This document shows positions 41,754 through 52,722 of a stretch of DNA of 64,000 bases, one piece after another; position 1 is the stretch's first letter; each line of letters starts with the position of its first letter. The position numbers were made by a program, and so were the translations under genes. The stretch is from positions 62,001 to 126,000 of the forward strand of contig QANT01009119.1 of the NCBI GenBank assembly GCA_003254885.1, given 5' to 3'. A model generated the notes under the pieces. It was not told the DNA's origin. It ran no database searches and was given only the letters and a program-made list of their open reading frames with translations. The DNA is from Purshia tridentata. Taxonomy: Eukaryota > Streptophyta > Magnoliopsida > Rosales > Rosaceae.

Positions 41754-42692
41754 TCACTCAACAATGGATTGATATATGAAATTTTTGAGGACCACAAACA
41801 GATCGTGGGCTTTGGACGGGTCGGTTACTTCCATACCATGATAACCATCGCCAAAGTGGGTCACTACCCGGACACCCTTCTCCTCTAACATCTTCGCGAA
41901 CTCCATTTGACGGTCAATCAACGGGTCTCCATAACAACCCGCAACCAAGACCCGACAACCCATCGCCCGAATCCTAAAACAACGATCAACTCTGTCACCC
42001 ACCGTTGGATTGCAATACTCATGGTCGCGGTCAGCACCAATAGGCAACACCCATCCCCACGCATCATCACAGCTGCGTAAAAACGGGTTGTCCGCCATCT
42101 GCAGCTCCGACCCAGTTCTCTTGGACCCACCAAAGAACGGATGGTGTAATATAAGCCCTTTGATCTTGAGGGCTTGAAAATGATCAATAACTTCACATGC
42201 GCGAAGCCCCGCATGGTAAGCTAGGTTTCCCCCGGAACTCGTACCCATTAAAAAACAGTTTGAGAAATCAGCAAACTCCCGGACCCACAATTCGTCGGTG
42301 GTGGTAACCCAGTGCAACGCGTCCATGGCGTCATCATAAGCGGCAGGGAGGCGGTGTTCTGGGGCGAGACGGTAGTCGAGGGAGACGACAAGAGCTTGGA
42401 GTTGGAGAGCCATGTTTGAACAAAACTCATGGAATACGGTTGAGGTTGCCCTGAGGTAAATAAAGGCACCACCGTGGTAGTAAAATATCAGAGGGAGTTT
42501 GGAGGTGGAGGTGGGTAATTTGAGCAATTTGCGGGGTAGGAATAGTCGGACCATGATGGTTTGGTTGAAAGAGATGTCTTTGGAGAGGACTGGAGGAGTG
42601 GTGGGTGAGGAAGGGTGGGGATCGGCTGCTACGCTTGGAAATTGTAGGAGACGAGTGAAGGTGCCGTCGGGGTTGGAGGTGATCTGGGACAT
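41754..42692 (-). CDS. Divergent carboxylesterase (CXE), intact
   Basis: Single-exon gene encoding 312 residues, starting MSQITSNPDGTFTRLLQFPS. It lacks the roughly 20-residue TVDPYQ leader of its neighbours and is the most diverged member. The oxyanion hole reads HGGA in YYHGGAFIY instead of HGGG. Nucleophile elbow is GTSSGG; acid region GDPLIDRQ and catalytic His in GDGYHG are present. It keeps VLSKDISFNQ, YRLAPEHRLPAAYDDAM and PTVGD.. blocks. HGGA is compatible with an oxyanion hole (main-chain amides), so activity is plausible. Likely an older duplicate with a different substrate range, by inference. Confidence 0.92.
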   Translation of the reverse strand: MSQITSNPDGTFTRLLQFPSVAADPHPSSPTTPPVLSKDISFNQTIMVRLFLPRKLLKLPTSTSKLPLIFYYHGGAFIYLRATSTVFHEFCSNMALQLQALVVSLDYRLAPEHRLPAAYDDAMDALHWVTTTDELWVREFADFSNCFLMGTSSGGNLAYHAGLRACEVIDHFQALKIKGLILHHPFFGGSKRTGSELQMADNPFLRSCDDAWGWVLPIGADRDHEYCNPTVGDRVDRCFRIRAMGCRVLVAGCYGDPLIDRQMEFAKMLEEKGVRVVTHFGDGYHGMEVTDPSKAHDLFVVLKNFIYQSIVE

Positions 42693-45600
42693 GTTGAATT
42701 ATCGATCCACTTAATTGCTCTTGTTGTTGCTTAATTTTTGGGTGATCGAGGCTTTAACACAATTCGTCTGCAAGATAAAACATACAATAATCGAGCAAAA
42801 AATTTCTTAAACAAGAAGTAGTCGATCAAGGGTAAATTTGTTGAGTGCAACAGTCCATATATGTCCAAGTCCAACCAAAAAAATACAATTAAAATAAGAA
42901 GTAACAGTAAACAATCTATCCATAATTAGCATAACATAAGTGATAAGCCAGTAGTATTAGTTGAAGAGTCAATTTCTTGTTTGTATCATACTATCATGTT
43001 ATTTATTATTTTATTTTATTTATTACGAGGGTAGGAGGAGAGTTTGAATTCACTATTACTTAAACTTACTATACACCAATCCATAAATTAATAGGAACGG
43101 ATCTCATATGATTTGTAACATGTTGAAGTCACCAATTATCGTTCTAAGCCTAGTCAAAGGAATACTACTGTCTACTGTTGACTGATGTCTGGAGCTGTGA
43201 GATACATCACGTGTACAGGGAAAGAAATGCTGCCGCTCACTTTCTACCCAAAATGGGTTGTGCTACGTACTGGTCTGGCCTCGAACAACATTTTACCGGA
43301 GGATTCGGCTGCCATGACCAGGCCCAGATTTATTTGTTGTATTGTTTTTCTTGTTTTGGGCTTCGCTTAGATGACTACATTTTGAGTCCGCATCAGAATC
43401 CCAATTCGGGTTTTATATTGCCGTCGTTGATTCTGAAGAGAGAGAGAGAGGGGGTTGGAATAGCTAGAGATTAGTGGTGGCGGTGGAGATAGTAATGAGG
43501 TTAAAACTACTAAAAATGACGAAAAAGTTGACGGAATTAGATGAAAGAATGGCATCGCAAATTTTTTAAAATTTATAAAAATTAATTTAATTTTTAATTT
43601 AAATAGTAAAATGTAAATAATGTCATAATTCGGGTGACTTTTAATAAAGCCAAAATAATACTTGTAAACAGTGAGCTTCGTTCTATCTGGGCTTAAAATT
43701 GGACTAGGCTGACCTCATATATATGTTTAGGGTCAACTAATATTTTCTGTCCTATGTTTTATATTTGTTAATTTTTTTAATTTTTTTTTTTTATGTCTAA
43801 TGAGTTCTAAGCTTAAGGATTATGTTAAGGATTCTAGTGATGGAAAATGATGATGAGTTGATGATGTAAGGAGGGTTTAAATATATATATCATGCCAGAA
43901 CTTTGATACCATTAATTAATAAGGCCAGAAGAAAAGATGTTTCATATATTTCCTTTTGGGACCTAAAAAAGTATAGCAATTATTCACTTTTATCTGTTAA
44001 ATTTTCAACAAACTCTGCCACGGCCCACGGCAAAGCCTTCACCACTACTACAAGTCCGTATATATATTCAGACTGTGAGACAATCTTAAAATATTTAAGC
44101 TGTGTGTCCTACCAAAAAGAGACAATCTTCAACCTGTGTACGAGCTTTGTGACCCGCACATCGGAATACGCATATAAAATTAAGTTGCTATGAACTCAGA
44201 AGCCACTGTAACCATGTATATAATTTATTCCAGCAAAATACCCAAAATATATCAAATATTCATGACAAATATTATTCCAAACTTTCTTTTGTTTTGGCCA
44301 GGGAAATATTATTCCAAACTTGACCAATGATAATACAAAGTTGGGATTATATGTATTGGGGCAGTGGAGCTAAGATGGAGACACATTGACCCCACATATG
44401 CAGAGCAACTAGGTTTAGCTGACATGATAGCTATAGGTCATCGCACTAGTGAAACATGGTATATTTGCACTTAATTATACGTACCCAGACTGCACCAATG
44501 TAATGCTTCAATATAAGAAATTGTTCTTCTCTTGAATGTATTTGGATTTTGTATATGAATTGAAAGGTGGCCTCAAAGAATTATATCTGTAAAATTCGTC
44601 TAAAAATAGAAGTTCGGATTAATTTTCAATTAACTACTGTTTGAACAAAACTCTTGTTCAAATTCCTTATTTTCAAATATTCTTAGATTCTAACCCCTTT
44701 GTTAACTTTATAAGTAGATGACTTTCGTATACTCACTTACATAGCTCGAGTAATATGAGATCTCAACTGGTTAAACTAGCTTAAGCGAGATATTGGGAAG
44801 TTATTTTGGTTTATAATAAAATAAAAGGATAAGATGTTTTGAAAAATATCGTCAATTAATATATTTTTATAAGCATCTGGTTTGAAAACCAGAAAAGCAC
44901 AGTTGATGTGAATGATGTGATGCCTTGACGTCTACAACTCTTCCATAATTTCCATTAATATGGCCCAATTAATTCGGTTTTATGGTTGTTGCGTAGCGTG
45001 AAAATATAAATAATAAATCAATTTCTAACGTAGCATAAAAAAGAATGGCTAGAGGTATTTCAGAAGCTTCACATGATGCAGCAAGAATCAATCAAACATT
45101 AATATAAATTATACAATAAAAATAATTTTGAAAAAAAAATTTATAATTTGAAGATCGAACAAAGCGGGCTGCCACTTTTTTGCATTAAAGTTAGTTGATC
45201 AATTTCACACACAATGAAACAAATACGAGCCTTACTAGAATTCGTAAGGGCTATTCACAAATAAATATGAGGTCATTTATGAGAGAATAAATTTTACAAA
45301 TATAGCATATATGTATGTAGGTGAGAAGTTCGTAAGAATAAATAAATATTTTTTTAACATGAATAAGAAGCATTTTAATACTATATGAACCATATCAACT
45401 TGTAATAGACGTATCATATATGTTTCATTCGGTTTCGTCTGAATATTTCATAAATTTTAAACAAACCAGATAATATCAGGTCATTGGCACATTAATTGGT
45501 ACGTAATTAACTGTAAAGTAACAATCTTAAAACATGCAGCAATTAATGGAAGTAATAGCTAGATTATTAGCAAAGAAAAAAGAAGATTATAAGAAATGAA

Positions 45601-46096
45601 TAAGGAAATGAAAAAATCGATCTGCAATATCTAGGTTAAGAATGAAGGACACCAGTATCCATGCCCAAACAAAACAATGCCAGTTATATACCCTATCCTC
45701 ATTCCAACCACTCGGAGACATACGCACCGATCAAAAGTTAAAACCCACTGTCACTGTGCGATACACATCAGTTTTCAGTTTTCAGATTTCGCATGCAAGG
45801 CTAGCTAGCTATCTGACTTGATTTGACGGAACTGCCCGTAGACACTACTCTCAGGCTCTCAGCAACAGAGGCAGCAGCTCGCAGCCGCCGCCATTTACAC
45901 CTCCCAGAAACCCAGAAAAAGCCCACTTTCTTCATTTTAAGGTATCAAACAAAACAACTCCACACGACAACCACCCATATATAACAACAAAAATCAAAAA
46001 CACATTTTAAAAAACCGAAAATGCCTGACCATTAATTTATAGATTGCCAGCCATGAAGAGACCCAATATTTGTGTTACACATGCCATCAGTAGCGG
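42693..46096. other. Intergenic stretch with a possible retroelement relic
   Basis: AT-rich DNA. The RNase H-like fragment lies at about 43178-43270. A short (GA) run is at 43439-43450. A region at 45800-45920 is relatively GC-rich but carries no frame I can assign. The right end is the 3' flank of the trihelix gene. Confidence 0.5.
43178..43270 (+). pseudogene. Possible retroelement RNase H-like fragment
   Basis: A short in-frame segment (WSCEIHHVYRERNAAAHFLPKMG) resembles the C-terminal motif of plant RNase H-like (RVT_3) domains found in LINE-type reverse transcriptase relics, where the pattern is roughly I-x-HVYREaN-x-x-AD-x-LAK-G. Here Asp is His and the sequence continues into unrelated codons. 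Only this motif supports the call; no reverse transcriptase region remains nearby. Confidence 0.5.
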
Positions 46097-49000
46097 TCAC
46101 ATCAGGACCACACCAGCGGTGACAACTGACAGAGACGACTGCAGCTGCAGCAGGTGGTGGTAACAATCGGCTGCGGTTGGCCTCTGCTCCGGGTTCTGAT
46201 CCAAACACCGGTTTTGGAGCTCCCTTAGCATTTTCGGCACACCTGCCAACCCGCAAGTCCTCACCAGATGCCCAAAACCCCATACGTCCACTTTCACCCC
46301 ATGCAGCCCTCTCTCCATCTCCGGTGCGTGCTTCCCACGCGCCGCCCCCTCCCCAACCGCCTCAAGAACATGTGGATATATTTGCGGCGCTCCCACCGCC
46401 TCCTCAAACCCGCACACGAACCACTCATTCTCTTTATCCGACCACATTACTTTGTCCCAGCTTATGTCTCTATGCATGAACGACAAGTCGTGTAGCGCCA
46501 CCAACGCTTTGGTCACGTACATGAGAGCCTCGACGAGTTGGTCACAATTTGTAGGCCTGAATTTGCAACCTCTTGGCTTAAAAACCAATGCCAAGTCCGT
46601 CTCTATTGACCTATGAATTTTCTCTGCATGAGGTATTCTGTGATCAAGAAAGTCATAGATTTCCTTGACCGCGGTCCATTTTCTGACATTGGGGAAAAAT
46701 CTAGTCACTGTATTTGGAGTCAATTCAATCGCATTTCCATTGCCCATATCAAACCTCCCGAAATCGCTATAAGGAAGCATGATTTTGTAGCAACCCCCAT
46801 TGTGACTCGTACTGTTAATGTTGTTCAAGCATCGATCCACTAGCAATGGCAATAACCCAGCAATTCTGTAACATAGGACTAGGGCTTTCAATCTCTCCGA
46901 TGGGGAAGATAGGTCCAAGGTGTGTAAATCGGTTCGAATTACTCGGTCGGGTGCCCGACTCAATGCACAAAACGTTACCAAATAACCAATTGCATAGTAG
47001 CCTAAAATGTATGGAACATCCATGTAGGTCCATTGAAGTTTCTGCTCAATTGAGGTTGAGGGATGAATGTGACCATCCCCCCTCAATTGGTCCCTCTCCT
47101 CCCCTCTCCATAAACAAAAATTTCTCACGAACCCCGTCACGTTCGGCCATTGATCCTGCAAAGGTTCTGTCGGTAAAAAAGAATGAGGCTTGCGAATCAA
47201 AACCATCTCCACGGAACAAAATTTGGACACGACACGATTGATGCAGTCGTCCCAGAGGCCAATGAAGGAGTCTCTACTAGTGGCAGTGGCAGCACTGAGA
47301 CTAGGGTTGGTTCGGATAATGGGGCTTAGAATATCATAAGTGATGGCTCTACAATCTAGCAATTCAGTCGATGTAGTGAAGAAAGTCTCTTTCCCATGTG
47401 GCAAGTCCCGGTATACGTCTTTCCGGAGCGGGAAACGCAGCTCCTCCGGCGGTGGCCCTTGTAGGTACCATGAAAGCTCGGACAAGCTTGGGAGCAATGG
47501 TGGTGGAGCTCGAAGACACCCCACGTAGTACTCGGTTGGGTCTTGAAATTCCAATGCAGGAATTGCTGCAACAAATCCATCAGTGTAATATTAGGCTAAC
47601 TGATTTAATGTAACAATTAATTAGGACAAGTATTGTAACATAAAATGACCCAATTAATGGAACAGACAGTAGTATTGGAACATGCACGAGAGATTAAGTG
47701 AATTGGTTTTAATAGACTTACATCTTGTAAAGGATTCGGGCAAGGGAAGCTGGACCTTCTGATCGGTGAAGCCTTGAAATGCATTAATGAAAGATGCAGC
47801 AGTAGTGTTAATTAGATCGATTAATTTCTAACATAGGAATATCAAAGATGTGTCAATCTAATTTGATTTTTACCAGATGCAGAGGCAGCTTGTTTTCTTC
47901 TGCCAAACACCTTGACTTGTTGACCAGACAGGAAGCGGTCCACAGAGAAGCCTCTAATAGGCCCGTCCTCAAACGCTTCCATGGTGCAAGCCACCATGGA
48001 ATCGTCCAAGAACGTGAGCTCGTCCGCGTTCAAGAAGCTCGACCCTTGAACTTTCACTCTCCCCCGGTGGTGCTCGCCTTCCTCGGCCCACAAACTCACC
48101 GATTCCTCCCACGTCATTCGAATCTTCCCGATTCGACGAAACTCCTTTGAAGAAGATGAAGACGAAGAGAGGCCAGCTGCAAAGTCTAGGGGAGAGTACT
48201 GATCATGAAACCCTAGCAAGGTCGACCCTCTGCTTCCTCCATGGTAAAATGGTTCCCCTCCACCTCCGCCGCTCATCATCATTAGTTGCTTTCCCGTCCT
48301 TCCTACAAAACATAAACATATAGATATATAATTAATTCCTAGGGATTTAATCCAGTGCAAATATAAAAAGGGAACAACTTAATTAAGCAGAAAAGAAAGT
48401 GATGCTATCTAGACATTGATCATAAAATTAAATTTTGAAGCACATTGTGTGCATGCCGACGCGGCCACAAAAATATAGTTCCTTTATCTACGACCACACA
48501 GAGGTTGTGGATGTAGAAATACCTGAGAGAGGGAGGTCGTCTTCTTTGAGAGAAGGGGGTTGTTGTAGACTTCTTGTGACAACAAGAGCCGTAGTTCGAG
48601 TGTCATGATCCCCAGCAGCAACGATTCCAGACAGTAATCTACTGTGAGGAGTAGTTCGAATTCTTGACCCCATAAACTGCGAAAGTTCCTCAAAAACCTC
48701 TTCATCAAAAGAAGCAGGCAATCTATGCAGCTTCCTCTCATAAGGCGAGAGCCTAAAATAGCTCTTTCCAATTTGTTCTCTCTCGGCCCCTCTCTCCCAC
48801 TCGTAAACTTTCCTGAACTCTCCTAACATGTTATCCCATTTCGTACCGGCTGTTTTGGCGTCTCTGTTGATTCCGTGCTTCTGGAGAAACTCGGCTACTT
48901 CTCTGTCTTTATCGGCTCTGGTTTTGCCTCTGCTGGTGGTGTGAACACTCTCTGTTGCTGTAAGGTGGTGCTCTGTTCTCGAAGATGAGCCGAACCCATG

Positions 49001-49669
49001 ATGATCGGGTCCACCACCTTGGTACTGGGTCCTCCATGCTCTGGCAAGCCACAGCATCTCGTGGGGTTTCCAAACTGGGCTCACATATTTCCCTTTTCTG
49101 AATTGATGATGGTGATGAACTGCGTTTTCTCCCTCGGTCTTGGTTGTGTCTTGGCCTGAGGTTGCGGATAGGGAAGGCAGAGGAGACCGAGGGGGGGATG
49201 AGCCGGCCGTTTCGGAGGAGGAGGCTGTGGTGGTGGTGGTGGTGGCGGCAGTATGAGGTTGTTGGGCGGCGGCGGCGGAGCGTGTGGTGGGTGATGGACT
49301 GGATTCGGTGGCGAGAATATTGGGTATTTGGGTTTGGGTGGTGGGCTGTTTTGGTTGGGAAGATGGGGAGGGTAGAAGCTTCCATTGGCCAGTGGTGTAA
49401 CGAGGTCTCTTGGGATTAACAGCGGCCTCAAAGACTGATGAGGAAGTGGTTGTTGCACCACTGATATTTGGAACATACAAAGGAGATTGAATGAAAGGAG
49501 CGGCGACTCCACCGGATACAACAACCGTTGGTGGTGGCTGTTGGTGGTGGCGTGCAGCTGATCTTGTTTGATCTGTTGGTTCTTGATGATCAAGTGGGTC
49601 GTTGGGAGAAGCTGAAATTTCTTGTTGTGGTTGTTGCTTCTTGGTTGTATCCCCTTTGTTCTCACCCAT
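46097..49669 (-). CDS. Trihelix (SH4-type) factor fused to a pseudokinase-like domain
   Basis: Four exons on the minus strand: 48523-49669, 47874-48302, 47722-47772 and 46097-47565. Borders are GT-AG and phases fit, giving 1031 residues. Residues 1-190 are low-complexity (Pro, Gln, Thr, Ala, His runs). Residues about 195-312 form a trihelix DNA-binding domain with spaced Trp residues: YVSPVWKPHEMLWLARAW, then AGTKWDNMLGEFRKVYEWER, then FDEEVFEELSQFMG. The middle is conserved-looking (IRMTWEESVSLWAEEGE; FSVDRFLSGQQVKVFGRRK). The C-terminus resembles a kinase fold: HRD near 907-909 in FMHRDISWDKVM, CGF where DFG is expected (about 927-929), APE in KHAPEM, and a VDVWGFG segment. The catalytic-loop Lys and Asn and the DFG Asp are replaced, so it should be catalytically dead. 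A nuclear regulator is inferred. Confidence 0.85.
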
Positions 49670-50231
49670 CTCTTCAAATGGGGGCCCAAAAAGAAAATAA
49701 AAGAGTAAAGAGTGAGCAGCTAAAGAGAAAGAACTAGTTGGGTTTTTTGGTTGAGATATAGTTGTGGGTGATGATCATGTTTGTTTCATTGGTGAAACTG
49801 TGAAAGTCATAAGGGGATTTTTAATGCTTTTAAGACCTAGGCACCTAGGTTGCAGCTGCCATATATAATCTCTATCTCTTAACTCTTAACGGATCTTAGA
49901 GGGAAAGTCACCAAGAAAGTATAGGGATCATAGACTTATAGACCGGTTAAAAGCAACAATAATCAGATAATGAAAAGAGAAAAACCAAAAAGGAAGACGT
50001 GAAAAAGTAGTGGTTGTGGAACTGCCATGAATATGACCCTTCAGTCTATTAAGCACTTAATTAAGACAATTACCACACAAGGGTGAGTTTTGATTTGTCA
50101 TTTTGGATGTACAATGTGCATGATTAGGGATGAGGGTCATGATTGTACTTGGGTCTGAGAAACGCGGCTCTATGAACTAATAACATTGCTTTTATTAATG
50201 TTTTGTTGTTGCCGCGTAGAGTGAAGGAGTG

Positions 50232-50259
50232 GGTGAGTGGGTGAGTGAGTGAGTGAGTG
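50232..50259. repeat. (GAGT)n short tandem repeat
   Basis: Imperfect tetranucleotide run GAGTGGGTGAGTGAGTGAGTG about 560 bases upstream of the trihelix start codon. Confidence 0.75.
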
Positions 50260-52701
50260 GAGACTCAGAAGTGAGAAGGAAAATTAAGAGGTAAGAGTAT
50301 TTTTTGTACAGAACGATGGGGACCGGACGAATCGATGCCTCTGCTCCAATGACTCCTATGACTCAATTTGCCAATGTCTTATTTTGTTTTTTGCTCTCTC
50401 TCCCACACACACACTTTCTCACTCATCTTTATTTTATATATTTTTGGGCTCCTTATACACGCATTCCAGTACAGAATCTCTCTGCCTCTTTAATCATTTG
50501 CTTCCTTTTAATTAACACATTAGTGAACGACGAATGGAGATCTCAAACAAAGGAAAGCATCTGTATAACTATAAAAATACTACTTTTTTCCTATCATTCA
50601 AGAACAAAAAGCCTTCTGTTTTCTCAGACCAAGAAAAAAAAGGTCATTTATTTCCTCTTGAACTTAATTGACCAATAGTGCTGCAAAAGCCTTTTTCTTT
50701 TTTCTTTTTTTTTTCTCTTGCTAGGCACGTCTTTGAACGACCTGTAATTTTGAATGACATGAATATACAGTAATAATGTGTATGCAATGCATGCCTACTT
50801 TTATTAAAATTTGTTGATAAAAGCCTGCTTATTAAGCATTATATCTATCAAAGCGATGGTCGCTTTCATGAATATAGCACCCTGCTTATATTTTGCTTAA
50901 AAGAACCAAGGTTTGCCTTTGATTTTTGACTCTGCAGGCGTCAAATATTAATTAAAGTTATTATTATTATTATTGTATTACTATAAAAAAGTGCTCAAAT
51001 CTAGGAATGCATGATTATTAATACGTGTTGGGTCATGCAGAAGCAGGACAAGTGCGTTTCGAGACTGTACCGAAACTTTATTAAGCCATTTCAAGTGTGT
51101 TCGGATTACTCCCTCCCCTGTCAAGATCTCATTCTCATTCTGACAGGACCACCACCATGGATTTCTCAATCATGCACTACTTCGACTACAGCCATATATA
51201 ACTTAATTGGTTTCGAAATTAAGATTGTGTGGTCAAATTGGAACATTTTATTTGTTAATAGATGAAAATTTGTAAAACTTTATACTTTCTTATATATGCA
51301 AAATTTTAAATTTTCAAGCTGAGATTTTAATCCCAACATTGCGAACCAATTAATAATTAGTGTTAATGGTCTGTCCTTCAACATTGGTATTTACTGCTTT
51401 TATTGGTTTGGGTTTAGAATTGAGATGCACACTTTTGAGGAGGGTATGGCAACAATGTCCAAACAATTGGGCGATGAACTAATATTTTATTTGTTTCTAT
51501 TAAAGTCCGACTTTCCCACAAAATGGGACATTCATTTGGTTATGTCAACATAAAAGAAATATATATAGATAAAGAATTGGAACCATTCTTTTATTAAAAA
51601 CCCACTATAGATATATATCTTGTTCCACAAAATGCAAGAAGATAATATAAAAAGGGGAGTGGCAATTAGTGAAGCAGCAGGCCGGCACAGAGCTGGCATT
51701 TTGGCAGCACCACTTAATTAGTGTCCATATGTAAATGTAAGACTGGCTGATCAGAACATATATCTCAACGTCCAGCGCTCTATTCATAAATATATCTTCA
51801 TTGCCCTTTTCATCTGTTTCAGCTCTGCCATCTTTGCTTTTTGCTATTTTAATGCATCCATTCCCTGTCTTCTTTAATTCATTTGCATTTTTTTTTTGGT
51901 TACGATTCTTCTAATATTCCTAACTATATATTTGATCATTCATCATACAATCCTTCAACTTTTTTTTTCGGGTGAAACATTGGCGTGCTTGATGCTTATC
52001 CATATTGTTTTGGAAATTGGTATCACAACTAGCCACTCCATCAGTATGTGAGAAAACAAGGTTCTGGGATATATCATAGTTCGAAGTTGAACTAAAGAAC
52101 TAATTAATCGGATTCACAATTGCATTTAAACTCGCTAATTTTCAGTCGTGTTTAGAACAATCACCAGTACTCATGTGTGTAGGTAATTTACAAGTACAGT
52201 ACCTGAAAATGTGATATATAGGATCCATCTGAGCGGTTAACCCTAACATTTTCCTTAATTAGTTTCTATCTAATTAACAAAAAATGGATCTAACCATACA
52301 TACTAGATCACTTGGATTAAATTAGCTATGTATGTGTTACAAATAATGACAATCTGTTAATAAGAAAACTCTATTAGATTTAGAGGTGTAATATACTTGG
52401 AAAAATAATATCTTACAAATTAATAATTTTTGGAGAGCTCTAATAAATGCAACCGGAAGTTAATTATAGAAATTATTAGTAGTCCTAGGGGTCTAGCTAG
52501 AAAGAGGAGGAATCATAATACCCGCAGCATTGTATGCAAGTAAAGATTAAAAGAAGTAAGATTGGAGTCATGGTGTCTCTTGTAATATTGCAGGATTGAT
52601 ATATATAGATTATAGGGCACTCCATTTCTTTTCCTTTTTTTTTGCTTGAGCTTTTGTGGGAATGGCTGGGTAAAGTGGAACCATGTATCATAGGGATTGA
52701 G

Positions 52702-52722
52702 ATATATATATATATATATATA
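52702..52722. repeat. (AT)n run
   Basis: AT dinucleotide run in intergenic DNA; similar runs occur at about 53040-53058 and 53270-53288. Confidence 0.8.

Noticed and set aside
48909-49689. Long frames of 158 and 202 codons antiparallel or out of frame to the trihelix exon
   Set aside because: They are shadows of the Pro/Thr/Gln-rich coding exon in other frames of the same strand.
50304-50678. 124-codon open frame
   Set aside because: No domain, biased to Phe/Leu/Ser from T-rich sequence; no supporting splice or promoter signals.
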